Origin: an uncultured Clostridia bacterium
GTDB lineage: Bacteria; Bacillota; Clostridia; Oscillospirales; Acutalibacteraceae
NCBI GenBank assembly: GCA_944380885.1
Contig: CALWIZ010000008.1
Location: 1-64,000 of the forward strand
Direction: 5' to 3'
DNA: 64,000 nt
Each line of letters opens with the position of its first letter. Position 1 is the stretch's first letter. The position numbers and the translations under genes are program-made. Below are positions 19,601 through 26,869 of the stretch, in pieces. The notes beneath the pieces are model-generated. The model was not told the origin of the DNA, did no database searches, and saw only the letters and a list, made by a program, of their open reading frames with translations.

Positions 19601-20524
19601 ATGCCGTACACAGTAAATACCATAGAAGTACCCAGCACCGATAATATCCATACGCTTAAGGGAATAATCTTTATCCCCGAGGGTGAAATTAAGGGTATTC
19701 TGCATATTGTACACGGAATGTGCGAATATATAGAACGGTATTCCCACATTTTCGCGGCGGCGGCGGAAAACGGATATATATGCTGCGGATATGACAATCT
19801 CGGTCACGGGAAAACCGCCCGCTCCGATGATGAGCTCGGCTTTATTGCGGCCGGAAACGGCTGGAAATATCTTGTGAACGATGTTGAAGTCTTTGAGAAA
19901 GCGGTCAAAAAGATGTATCCGGACAAGCCGCTTTACCTGATGGGTCATTCAATGGGCTCATTTATAGCACGTCTTGCCGCCGAAAGCTACCCTGAAACCG
20001 CCGGAAAGCTGATAATATGCGGTACGGGCGGACCAAAGCAGGCCGCTTCCGTTTTCGGACTTCTGCTCACGGACATTTTAGGATTGATAAAAAGCAAAAA
20101 GCACCGTTCGGGATTTATAAACTCGGTCGCGTTCGGCAGCTATAACCGCAGGTTTGAGCCGCTTTCAAAATATGAATGGATAACTTCTGACAGGGAAATT
20201 AACTCGAAATACGGTCAGGATAAATACTGTAACTTTATTTTTACCGTTTCCGCGATGCACGACCTTGTAAAGCTGAATTTTCTCGCCAACCGCCGCAGAT
20301 GGTTTGTAAATCTCAAGAAAAGCCTTCCGGTTCTTATTATTTCCGGCACGGACGACCCTGTGGGAAATTACGGGAAAGGCGTAAAAGCAGTTTACAGGAA
20401 ACTGAAAGCCGCCGGACAGAACAATATTACTTTGAAGCTTTACGAAGGCTGCCGCCACGAAATACATAACGACACCTGCAAAAATGAAGTTATAAACGAT
20501 ATTCTTTCTTTTTTAAATTCCTGA
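19601..20524 (+). CDS. Alpha/beta hydrolase, monoacylglycerol-lipase-like
   Basis: 307 residues of the serine aminopeptidase S33 / lysophospholipase group. The oxyanion segment HIVHGMCEYIERY is near residue 38, the nucleophile elbow GHSMGS near residue 115, the Asp in SGTDDPVGNYG near residue 250, and the His in YEGCRHEIHND near residue 288. It has no signal peptide, so it should act in the cytosol. The start at 19601 follows CGGAGGTAAAGATT, 23 bp after glpK. The close linkage with glpK suggests release of glycerol from monoglycerides, which is an inference from context. Confidence 0.85.
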   Translation: MPYTVNTIEVPSTDNIHTLKGIIFIPEGEIKGILHIVHGMCEYIERYSHIFAAAAENGYICCGYDNLGHGKTARSDDELGFIAAGNGWKYLVNDVEVFEKAVKKMYPDKPLYLMGHSMGSFIARLAAESYPETAGKLIICGTGGPKQAASVFGLLLTDILGLIKSKKHRSGFINSVAFGSYNRRFEPLSKYEWITSDREINSKYGQDKYCNFIFTVSAMHDLVKLNFLANRRRWFVNLKKSLPVLIISGTDDPVGNYGKGVKAVYRKLKAAGQNNITLKLYEGCRHEIHNDTCKNEVINDILSFLNS

Positions 20525-20612
20525 TTCACGAAAAATTTACCGCAATTTCTGTATTTCTGAATCTCACATATTTAATTCAGGTAACATTTTAAAATCGAAC
20601 ATTATAATAAAG

Positions 20613-20646
20613 AAAGCCGCGGGCAGAAACCCGTGGCTTTTCTTTT
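20613..20646 (+). terminator. Intrinsic terminator after the lipase-like gene
   Basis: Stem AAAGCCGCGGG/CCCGTGGCTTT with one wobble pair, loop CAGAAA, tail TCTTTTT. It also lies just past the stop of the convergent gene at 20681, so it may serve both. Confidence 0.88.
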
Positions 20647-20680
20647 TATGCTTAAAAACAAAATATGCGATTTTAACCGG

Positions 20681-21127
20681 TTATGCCAGAGCGCTTACCA
20701 TAATAATAGCCAGGCAAAAAACTACCGTAATAATTCCTAAAGCAACCGCCGCTGTGCTCTGACCTTTTTTGTAACCTCTTGAGCGTGAGACGCAGCCGAA
20801 AGTCAACGCTAAAATTCCGAATATCATCATATAAACGCCCATGCCTATCATACCGGACTTAAACAATTCATCTGCCACGCCGACCGACTCGGTCATAAGC
20901 AGACTAAATGTAGAAAGAAGCAGCATTGTGCTGTAAACCACGCCTATTATGCCCAAAACCATGCCGGCAATTCCGAAGCCTTTTCCGGGTGTTTTTTTCT
21001 TGACGAAATATTCCTGATAGCTTATATTATAATTTTCATTACTGTTCAGCGGATATCCGCAATTAGGGCACGAAAGCGTTTTATCCGAAATTTCTTTGCC
21101 GCACTCAGGACAATTTATCATTGCCAT
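20681..21127 (-). CDS. Zinc-ribbon membrane protein, DUF4190-like
   Basis: 148 residues. The N-terminus holds a double CxxC zinc ribbon (NCPECGKEIS then SCPNCGYPL). A glycine-rich first membrane segment (GFGIAGMVLGIIGVVYS) follows, then two further hydrophobic segments with a short basic loop (SRSRGYKKG). This is the architecture of small Firmicutes proteins with DUF4190-type membrane regions; no function is known to me. I chose ATG at 21127 because AAAGGAG lies nine bases upstream; longer in-frame starts read through that site. Confidence 0.75.
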   Translation of the reverse strand: MAMINCPECGKEISDKTLSCPNCGYPLNSNENYNISYQEYFVKKKTPGKGFGIAGMVLGIIGVVYSTMLLLSTFSLLMTESVGVADELFKSGMIGMGVYMMIFGILALTFGCVSRSRGYKKGQSTAAVALGIITVVFCLAIIMVSALA

Positions 21128-21197
21128 AATCATCAACTCCTTTACTGAAATCATACCATAACAGCAAATATAATTCAACAGATTTTTTGCCGTATAC

Positions 21198-21485
21198 GTG
21201 TTCAGCCTGCCGGATAAAACAAAAACCCAGAGCGCGTTCGGCTCCGGGAACTGCTTGATGCAAGTGTTTATAACAAACCTTATTCGCGAGAAAAAAGGAA
21301 TAAAAAAGAAAAAGCCCGACTACGCGTTTGCGTGTCGAGCTATCGACTGTAAAGAGGTACTAAAAAAGATGCCGGCTGTAAACGCGAGCGAAAAGGCAAA
21401 AGAAAAAGCCGAGCTTGGAACGCGGATTGCGTCCAGGCTCAGCCTGGGTGTTCTGAACTTAATGACACGAATGAAATGTGCCTGA
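21198..21485 (+). CDS. Doubtful small ORF
   Basis: An open frame of 95 codons, GTG start, very rich in Lys in the middle (REKKGIKKKKPD). No ribosome binding site is visible before the GTG, and only a weak GGGAA stands before the internal ATG at 21258. I recognise no family. It fills the gap between two leftward genes, so it may be a real small gene, a remnant or chance. Confidence 0.25.
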   Translation: MFSLPDKTKTQSAFGSGNCLMQVFITNLIREKKGIKKKKPDYAFACRAIDCKEVLKKMPAVNASEKAKEKAELGTRIASRLSLGVLNLMTRMKCA

Positions 21486-21500
21486 AAATTGAGTATTTCT

Positions 21501-21977
21501 TTATCTTCTCTTGTTTATCTCTTTAACTAAACTGCGGTTAGTATTAAAAATTTTAATTTCAAAATTTTCTCCCGAAATCACAACCTGTGAAGTTCTCCCC
21601 GTAATACCTGCCGAAGAAGGTATATACTCAACATTTTTGATCTCATTATATTCCATACATCCATTTGTTTTGTTATGTCTTGAGTTTATTCTTGTTTCGG
21701 CATTAAAATAATACAGTTTATTCTTCGCCAATACACACAATATCTTTCCAAACGCAAACCTATTCAAGATTGCTAGTAATATGAACGGTGAAAAACAAGT
21801 AACAACAATAACTATGTTGATAAAATTACTTTTAAAGTTTTCAACATTAAAGAAACTAAATATTGTATAACAAATTGCAAAAACAGATACTCCAATAAGT
21901 ATCCCGTCAAAGTATTGTTCCCTTATCTTCTTGCCGTCTATATCTTTTGCAACTAAATTTTTATTATTTCTTGGCAT
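21501..21977 (-). CDS. Two-helix membrane protein with a PH-like C-terminal half
   Basis: 158 residues. Two hydrophobic segments (about 27-47 and 54-75) are followed by a beta-rich C-terminal half (LYYFNAETRINSRH, MEYNEIKNVEYIP, SQVVISGENFEIKIF). This resembles bacterial PH-like membrane proteins, where the soluble half folds as a small PH barrel; this is a shape judgement only. It is more AT-rich, with more Asn, Lys and Ile than its neighbours, so it may have been acquired. AGGCGGTGATG precedes the ATG. Confidence 0.65.
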   Translation of the reverse strand: MPRNNKNLVAKDIDGKKIREQYFDGILIGVSVFAICYTIFSFFNVENFKSNFINIVIVVTCFSPFILLAILNRFAFGKILCVLAKNKLYYFNAETRINSRHNKTNGCMEYNEIKNVEYIPSSAGITGRTSQVVISGENFEIKIFNTNRSLVKEINKRR

Positions 21978-22030
21978 GCATCATCACCGCCTTGGGTATA
22001 TTATAGCATATAAGCGGCGGAGTCGCAATA

Positions 22031-22115
22031 ATTATTCATTATTCATTAGCGCAAGCGGTTTCAATATTCAATATTCATTCGAAAATCCGTTCTATTTTAA
22101 TGAATAATGAATGAT
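22031..22115. repeat. AT-rich inverted repeat
   Basis: Arms 22031-22048 (ATTATTCATTATTCATTA) and 22098-22115 match as reverse complements at 17 of 18 positions, separated by about 50 bp. Short TTCATT/GAATAATGA motifs spill over on both sides to about 22135. It looks like a small intergenic dispersed-repeat or MITE-like element placed beside a tRNA gene. Confidence 0.6.
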
Positions 22116-22142
22116 GAAAAATGAATAGTGAATAATACAAAC

Positions 22143-22174
22143 AAAAATCCGTCCACTTTCGTGAACGGATTTTC
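22143..22174 (-). terminator. Terminator of tRNA-Leu
   Basis: On the minus strand AAAATCCGTTCAC and GTGGACGGATTTT pair around a GAAA loop (one G-T wobble), followed by TTGTTTG. It lies 4 bp past the encoded CCA end of the tRNA. Confidence 0.85.
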
Positions 22175-22177
22175 GTT

Positions 22178-22264
22178 TGGTGCCGCTGACCGGACTTGAA
22201 CCGGTACGGAGTCGCCCCCGAGGGATTTTAAGTCCCTTGTGTCTGCCTATTCCACCACAGCGGC
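22178..22264 (-). tRNA. tRNA-Leu (anticodon TAA)
   Basis: 87 nt including an encoded CCA. The acceptor arms GCCGCTG (22258-22264, minus strand) and CAGCGGC pair. The anticodon stem-loop is GGGACTTAAAATCCC with TAA in the loop. A long variable arm (about 13 nt, type II tRNA) and the T-loop GGTTCAAGTCC complete it. Confidence 0.95.
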
Positions 22265-22400
22265 ATATAAGTAATTTTATATTATTCATCACTTTTTGTC
22301 AAGATTTTTTTGACTTATCTAAGAAAACATAAAAATTTTTTCCGCCATAATATCAGTCAAGTATATTTCGGCTTTTTCCGTGTACGCTTCAACCTTTTTC

Positions 22401-22429
22401 TTGACAATAAAATTTACGTGTGTTAAAAT
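22401..22429 (+). promoter_or_regulatory. Promoter of the mntP leader
   Basis: Consensus TTGACA (22401-22406), a 17-bp spacer and TAAAAT (22424-22429). The start point would fall near 22436, at the 5' edge of the riboswitch. Confidence 0.88.
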
Positions 22430-22436
22430 ATCTCCT

Positions 22437-22551
22437 GTTCGAGGGAGTAGTCGGCGCTAAGGCGTGACAAGTCAACACACTGACCGGTTTCGGTCTGGCT
22501 TGGATTAAACAGCGAGACTCGGACGCAGTTTTTGCTGCGTCCGGGTCTTTT
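22437..22551 (+). promoter_or_regulatory. yybP-ykoY-type manganese riboswitch with terminator
   Basis: The leader has the class hallmarks: GGGAGTAG near its 5' end (22443-22450), a CCGGTTTCGG hairpin, CTGGCTTGG (22496-22504) and GCGAGAC (22512-22518). The class binds Mn2+. Directly after, GGACGCAG/CTGCGTCC (22521-22528 and 22535-22542) forms a terminator hairpin with GGGTCTTTTA. Its lower stem uses GAGAC from the aptamer's 3' strand, so aptamer and terminator are mutually exclusive. Manganese would stabilise the aptamer and turn mntP on, matching an exporter. I did not fold it computationally. Confidence 0.85.
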
Positions 22552-22573
22552 ATATTATCCGGAGGTTATAAAA

Positions 22574-23143
22574 ATGAGCATAATTGAACTTTTTTTAATC
22601 GCGGTAGGTCTTTCCATGGATGCCTTTGCCGTCTCTGTCTGCAAGGGACTTTCCACACAGTGGCTGAAACCAAAGCATTACATTACCGTCGGCGCGTGGT
22701 TCGGAGGTTTCCAGGCGCTTATGCCTGCCGCAGGCTATCTTTTAGGCTCGGCTTTTGAAAAATACATTACAAAATATGACCACTGGGTTTCCTTTGTTCT
22801 GCTTTGCTTTATAGGCGGAAATATGCTTAAAGAAGGCTTTTCAGGCGAAACCGAAAATACAAGTCCGTCCTTCGGAGCTTCGGCAATGGCGGTAATGGCT
22901 CTTGCCACAAGCATTGACGCCCTCGCCGTAGGTATAACCTTCGCGCTGCTTCCAAATGTGAACATAACCGCCGCTGTGCTTTTCATAGGCGTTATAACCT
23001 TTATACTTTCAGCTGTCGGTCTTAAAATAGGCAATCTTTTCGGTGCCAAATATAAAAGCAAGGCTGAAATCTCCGGCGGCGTCATTCTCATACTTATCGG
23101 GCTTAAAATACTGCTTGAACATCTCGGAGTGATAAATTTTTAA
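22574..23143 (+). CDS. mntP: Manganese efflux pump MntP
   Basis: 189-residue membrane protein with about six helices. The two halves each carry the charged motif of the family: LSMDAFAVSVCKGL near residue 15 and TSIDALAVGITFAL near residue 112, whose aspartates are needed for export in studied members. The ATG at 22574 is preceded by GGAGGTTATAAAA; an in-frame upstream ATG lies inside the terminator and is not used. Expression is predicted to be controlled by the Mn riboswitch directly upstream. Confidence 0.95.
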   Translation: MSIIELFLIAVGLSMDAFAVSVCKGLSTQWLKPKHYITVGAWFGGFQALMPAAGYLLGSAFEKYITKYDHWVSFVLLCFIGGNMLKEGFSGETENTSPSFGASAMAVMALATSIDALAVGITFALLPNVNITAAVLFIGVITFILSAVGLKIGNLFGAKYKSKAEISGGVILILIGLKILLEHLGVINF

Positions 23144-23169
23144 GTTTCTGATATTCTCCGTTTTTTAGC

Positions 23170-24159
23170 TCACAGAGAAAATTTATCAATCTCCTTTAAT
23201 TCCTCATCTGTAAAGGCGGTGTTTTCAGCCGCCTTTATATTTTCGAGTATCTGCTCGGGCTTTGAGGCGCCTATCAGCACAGATGTAACTATGCCGTCCC
23301 TTAAAATCCATGAAAGCGCCATTGCCGCGAGGGTCTGTCCCCTTTTCTTAGCGATTTCGGAAAGTCCCCGTATCTGCGCGAGTCTCTCCTCGGTTATGGC
23401 GGACTCCTGCAAAAATCTTCCGTCGGTCTTTATTCTGCTGTCTTCGGGAATACCGCTTATATATCTGTCGGTCAGCATTCCCTGAGCCAGCGGACTGAAT
23501 GCTATAATTCCCTTTTTCAGCTTTGCGGACGTCTTTTTAAGTCCGTTGTTTTCTATTGTACGGTTGAAAATCGAATACGAATTTTGATTTATTATGAATG
23601 GACAGTGCAGCTCATTAAGTATCGCGCACGCTTTTTCAAGTCTATCTCCGTCATAATTTGAAAGTCCCACATACAGCGCCTTTCCGCTGTTTACCGCCTG
23701 TGCCAAAGCTCCCATAGTCTCTTCGAGCGGAGTATCCGGGTCAGGACGGTGGTGATAGAATATATCAACATAATCAAGTCCCATTCTCTTAAGGCTCGCG
23801 TCAAGACTGGCAAGCAGATATTTTCTGCTTCCGAAATCCCCGTAAGGACCGTCCCACATGGTATATCCCGCTTTTGTGCTGATTATCAGCTCATCGCGGT
23901 AATTGTGAAGATCCTCTTTTAATATCCTGCCGAAATTCTTTTCGGCGCTTCCAGGCTCGGGGCCGTAGTTGTTGGCAACGTCGAAATGCGTAATGCCGTT
24001 GTCAAAAGCGGTAAAACACATCGCTTTCATATTTGAGTACTGCGAAATATCACCGAAATTGTGCCACAGTCCGAGCGACACCGCCGGCAGCTTTATTCCG
24101 CTTGCTCCGCAGCGGTTGTAAACCATTTTTTCATACCTTTTTTCATTTGCCTTATACAT
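23170..24159 (-). CDS. Aldo/keto reductase (YghZ / Kv-beta-like)
   Basis: 329-residue NAD(P)H-dependent TIM-barrel oxidoreductase. The catalytic tetrad is visible: Asp and Tyr in HFDVANNYGP near residue 60, Lys in STKAG near residue 95, and His in YHHRPD near residue 140. The C-terminal coenzyme segment SVLIGASKPEQI is present. The early GPYGDFGSRKYL segment resembles the YghZ (L-glyceraldehyde-3-phosphate reductase) and Kv-beta subgroup, but the true substrate is unknown. CGGGAGGAAAAAATT precedes the start. It is 18 bp after the sugar-binding lipoprotein gene and may be in the same operon. Confidence 0.9.
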   Translation of the reverse strand: MYKANEKRYEKMVYNRCGASGIKLPAVSLGLWHNFGDISQYSNMKAMCFTAFDNGITHFDVANNYGPEPGSAEKNFGRILKEDLHNYRDELIISTKAGYTMWDGPYGDFGSRKYLLASLDASLKRMGLDYVDIFYHHRPDPDTPLEETMGALAQAVNSGKALYVGLSNYDGDRLEKACAILNELHCPFIINQNSYSIFNRTIENNGLKKTSAKLKKGIIAFSPLAQGMLTDRYISGIPEDSRIKTDGRFLQESAITEERLAQIRGLSEIAKKRGQTLAAMALSWILRDGIVTSVLIGASKPEQILENIKAAENTAFTDEELKEIDKFSL

Positions 24160-24177
24160 AATTTTTTCCTCCCGTAA

Positions 24178-25140
24178 TCAGCTGAAGCTGAAAAGTATTT
24201 TCTGAATATCGCTGTCATAAATGTTATCCCTTGTAACCTCTGTGACAGATGTATAAATCGGGTCGCTGTCTGTAAAATCTCCCGAAATAATCTCCGACGC
24301 CTTCTGAACGCCGAGATAACCTATCGCAAACGGATTCTGTACAAGCAGGGTATCCATTTCCCCCGTCTCAAGCATTCCGACCGAGACGACATTGGCGTCA
24401 AATCCCACGCCTTTCACGGTATCCGCCGCCCCTAACTGCTCGATGGCGTAGCCTACTCCGAGCGACATCCACTCATTAAAGCCTACAAGCACGTTTATCT
24501 GTGGATTTTCTCTGAGCATTTTTACAGCCCCTGCCGTAGCGCTTTCTATGTTGCTGTCCACATTTACCGAAGCCGCTATTTTCGCGTTGGATACACTTTC
24601 CACATACTCGCGGAAGCCTTCCTCACGCAGTATGCCGTTTTCCGTGCTCTCAAAATAGTTGAGCACGCCGATATTTATATCGGTCATTTCCGAAAAGCCC
24701 TCGCAGGCGGCTTTGGCTGCGGTTCTGCCCGCCTCTTTATTGTCTGTACCTATAAAAAGACTTACTGACTGCGAATTTACGGCGCTGTCTATCGCTATTA
24801 TCTTAACCCCGTTCTTGGCGGCGTTATTCACCGCTTCAGCCGATTTTTCATAGTTTATTGCAGACAGCAATATCGCGTCGGCTCCGTTTTTTACGGCTAC
24901 ATCAATAAGAAGATTCTGGGTCAGATAATCCTCCTCATTCTCCGGACCTTCAAAGGTAACGGTAACGTTATATTCAGTCGCCGCCGACTCGACCCCTTTT
25001 TGCATATTTACAAAAAAATCAGAATTGACCGATTTTACTATCACGGCTATATACCGCTTGCTGTCTGCGCTGCCGCACGAACACATCAGCGCTGTCATAA
25101 TCAAAGCAAGCAGTAAAGCCGTTATTCTTTTATAACGCAT
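24178..25140 (-). CDS. Sugar-binding lipoprotein (periplasmic-binding protein type 1)
   Basis: 320 residues. A lipoprotein signal ends at ALMCSC (Cys20 or Cys22), giving a membrane-anchored extracellular protein. The mature part has the two Rossmann-like lobes of ribose/galactose-type binding proteins: VKSVNSDFFVNMQKGV, the hinge segment ADAILLSAIN, DSAVNSQSVSLFIGTDN and GFDANVVSVGMLETGEMD. The ATG at 25140 overlaps the end of the histidine kinase gene, whose last codons supply its AAGGAGG. No permease or ABC ATPase is encoded nearby, so it more likely senses ligand for the kinase than feeds a transporter. Confidence 0.88.
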   Translation of the reverse strand: MRYKRITALLLALIMTALMCSCGSADSKRYIAVIVKSVNSDFFVNMQKGVESAATEYNVTVTFEGPENEEDYLTQNLLIDVAVKNGADAILLSAINYEKSAEAVNNAAKNGVKIIAIDSAVNSQSVSLFIGTDNKEAGRTAAKAACEGFSEMTDINIGVLNYFESTENGILREEGFREYVESVSNAKIAASVNVDSNIESATAGAVKMLRENPQINVLVGFNEWMSLGVGYAIEQLGAADTVKGVGFDANVVSVGMLETGEMDTLLVQNPFAIGYLGVQKASEIISGDFTDSDPIYTSVTEVTRDNIYDSDIQKILFSFS

Positions 25141-26869
25141 TTGCCGCCTCCTTATCGAGCTTCGGTATACGCACTGTAACCGATGTTCCGACGTCAAGCT
25201 CACTTTCTATCGAAAGCCCATACTTCTCCCCGAAATAAATTTTCAGCCTGTCATTGACATTCTTAACCCCTATTCCGCTTGAGTCACTGCGTTCCTTACT
25301 TAAAATGCGCTCACACTGCTCCTTTGTCATTCCAACACCGTTATCGCTCACGGTTATCAGAATATCATTTTCGCAGTCCTCCGCCTGTTTCACGGTTATC
25401 TTTATCTCGCCCTCATCCACCATACGGTCAAGTCCGTGATAAATAGCGTTTTCGATAAGCGGCTGCACGGTTATTTTATTGCAGAAATAGTTTTCAAGCC
25501 CTTCATCCACGTCAAAACTGTAAGAAAACTGATTGCGGTACCTGAAGCTCTGTATTATAAGATAATTCTCGGCGTGCTGAAGCTCCTCTTTTATTGTTAT
25601 AAGCTCCCTGCCCTTGCTTATGCTTATTCTGAACAGTTTTGCAAGAGCGCCAACCATTTTTGTTGCTTCCTCATTTTTGCCCTGCTCGCACATCCACTGT
25701 ATAGAATCAAGCGTATTGTAAAGAAAATGCGGGTTTATCTGCGCCTGAAGCGCTTTAAGCTCGGTTTTCCTGAGTTCCTTTTCTTCCTTATGAACCTTTT
25801 CAACAAGATTCTGTATCGTTACCGACATATGAGCAAAAGAATCCGAAAGCACCTGAATTTCCTTTACCGTTTCGGTTCCTCCGGAATATGTGAAATTGTC
25901 CGTATGCTTTTCAAAGCGCTTCATCGCTTTCATGAGCGAAAGCACCGGAGCGTTTACGATTTTTGAATATACCGCCAAAACCGCAAAAGCTATGAGCGCG
26001 CAGCAGAAGAAAGCTATTATAAGGCTTGTTATTATCTGCGTCCTGCGTTCAACCGCAAGCTCGTCGGTATAGCTTATTCCGACTACCCGCCACAAATCGT
26101 CATATGTTGTATCAAGCGTGTATATTATATTCTTCTCTGTATGCACTCCGTCGTTCAGCCTGTTCGCGGCAATACTGTTTTCTTCTTTGAGTCCCGAAAA
26201 AATTACCTGCTGCTGCGGGTGATATATTATATTTCCGTTTTTATCTATAACATAGCAGTATCCGTGTCTTCCTATACCTACATTATCGATATATCTGGCT
26301 ATCTCAGAAAATCTGAAATCTATCGCTATATATTTTGCATTTCCGAACGCCGGAGTTTCTATCCTTGACGCGAGCGTAACGACCCACGGATATTCACCCT
26401 CAAACAAATTCTGCACATGCGGGCTTAAAAAAGCGAAATCCTCCGCGCTTTCAAAAGCTTCAATATCAAACGAAAGATTTTTGTAAACGGTGCTTTTGAG
26501 CTTCGCGCCGCTGCCCGAACAGCTTATAATATTGCCCTGAGCGTCATATATCATAACCGCGTAAATATCACTCTGTGTCCTTGTTATTACGGAAATATCT
26601 TCTGCAAAGCTGTCCGCTTCCGTGTAATCGTCCATAGCACGCACTATCTGCTCAAGCTGGTTTTTCATTGAGTAAAGATAATTATCCATAGCAAGCGCCG
26701 TCTGCTGAACGCTCTGTTCAGAGCTTACCGAAGCGTCTCTTAAAAGCGCGCGGCTGTAAACCGTGGTGAACACGGCTATACATACAGACATCGCGGTTAT
26801 GGCGGCTGCGGTTATCGATATTATACTGAGCGCCGACAGACTGATTGTAAACCTGCGGCCGTTTTTCAT
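25130..26869 (-). CDS. Sensor histidine kinase, YesM/LytS type
   Basis: 579 residues. An N-terminal helix (about 10-34), an extracellular Cache-type domain (about 40-285), a second helix (about 288-310) and a HAMP region lead to a His_kinase domain. Its phosphoacceptor motif is QINPHFLYNTLDSIQWM near residue 385. The ATPase core has the N box ENAIYHGL and the G box SDNGVGM. The family phosphorylates AraC-type response regulators to control carbohydrate use. Its start overlaps the regulator stop by 1 bp (TAATG) and its end overlaps the lipoprotein start, so the three form one unit. Confidence 0.94.
   Translation of the reverse strand: MKNGRRFTISLSALSIISITAAAITAMSVCIAVFTTVYSRALLRDASVSSEQSVQQTALAMDNYLYSMKNQLEQIVRAMDDYTEADSFAEDISVITRTQSDIYAVMIYDAQGNIISCSGSGAKLKSTVYKNLSFDIEAFESAEDFAFLSPHVQNLFEGEYPWVVTLASRIETPAFGNAKYIAIDFRFSEIARYIDNVGIGRHGYCYVIDKNGNIIYHPQQQVIFSGLKEENSIAANRLNDGVHTEKNIIYTLDTTYDDLWRVVGISYTDELAVERRTQIITSLIIAFFCCALIAFAVLAVYSKIVNAPVLSLMKAMKRFEKHTDNFTYSGGTETVKEIQVLSDSFAHMSVTIQNLVEKVHKEEKELRKTELKALQAQINPHFLYNTLDSIQWMCEQGKNEEATKMVGALAKLFRISISKGRELITIKEELQHAENYLIIQSFRYRNQFSYSFDVDEGLENYFCNKITVQPLIENAIYHGLDRMVDEGEIKITVKQAEDCENDILITVSDNGVGMTKEQCERILSKERSDSSGIGVKNVNDRLKIYFGEKYGLSIESELDVGTSVTVRIPKLDKEAANAL

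Noticed and set aside
22092..22292. Minus-strand ORF over tRNA-Leu
   Set aside because: The reading frame is the tRNA gene plus repeat; it is not coding.
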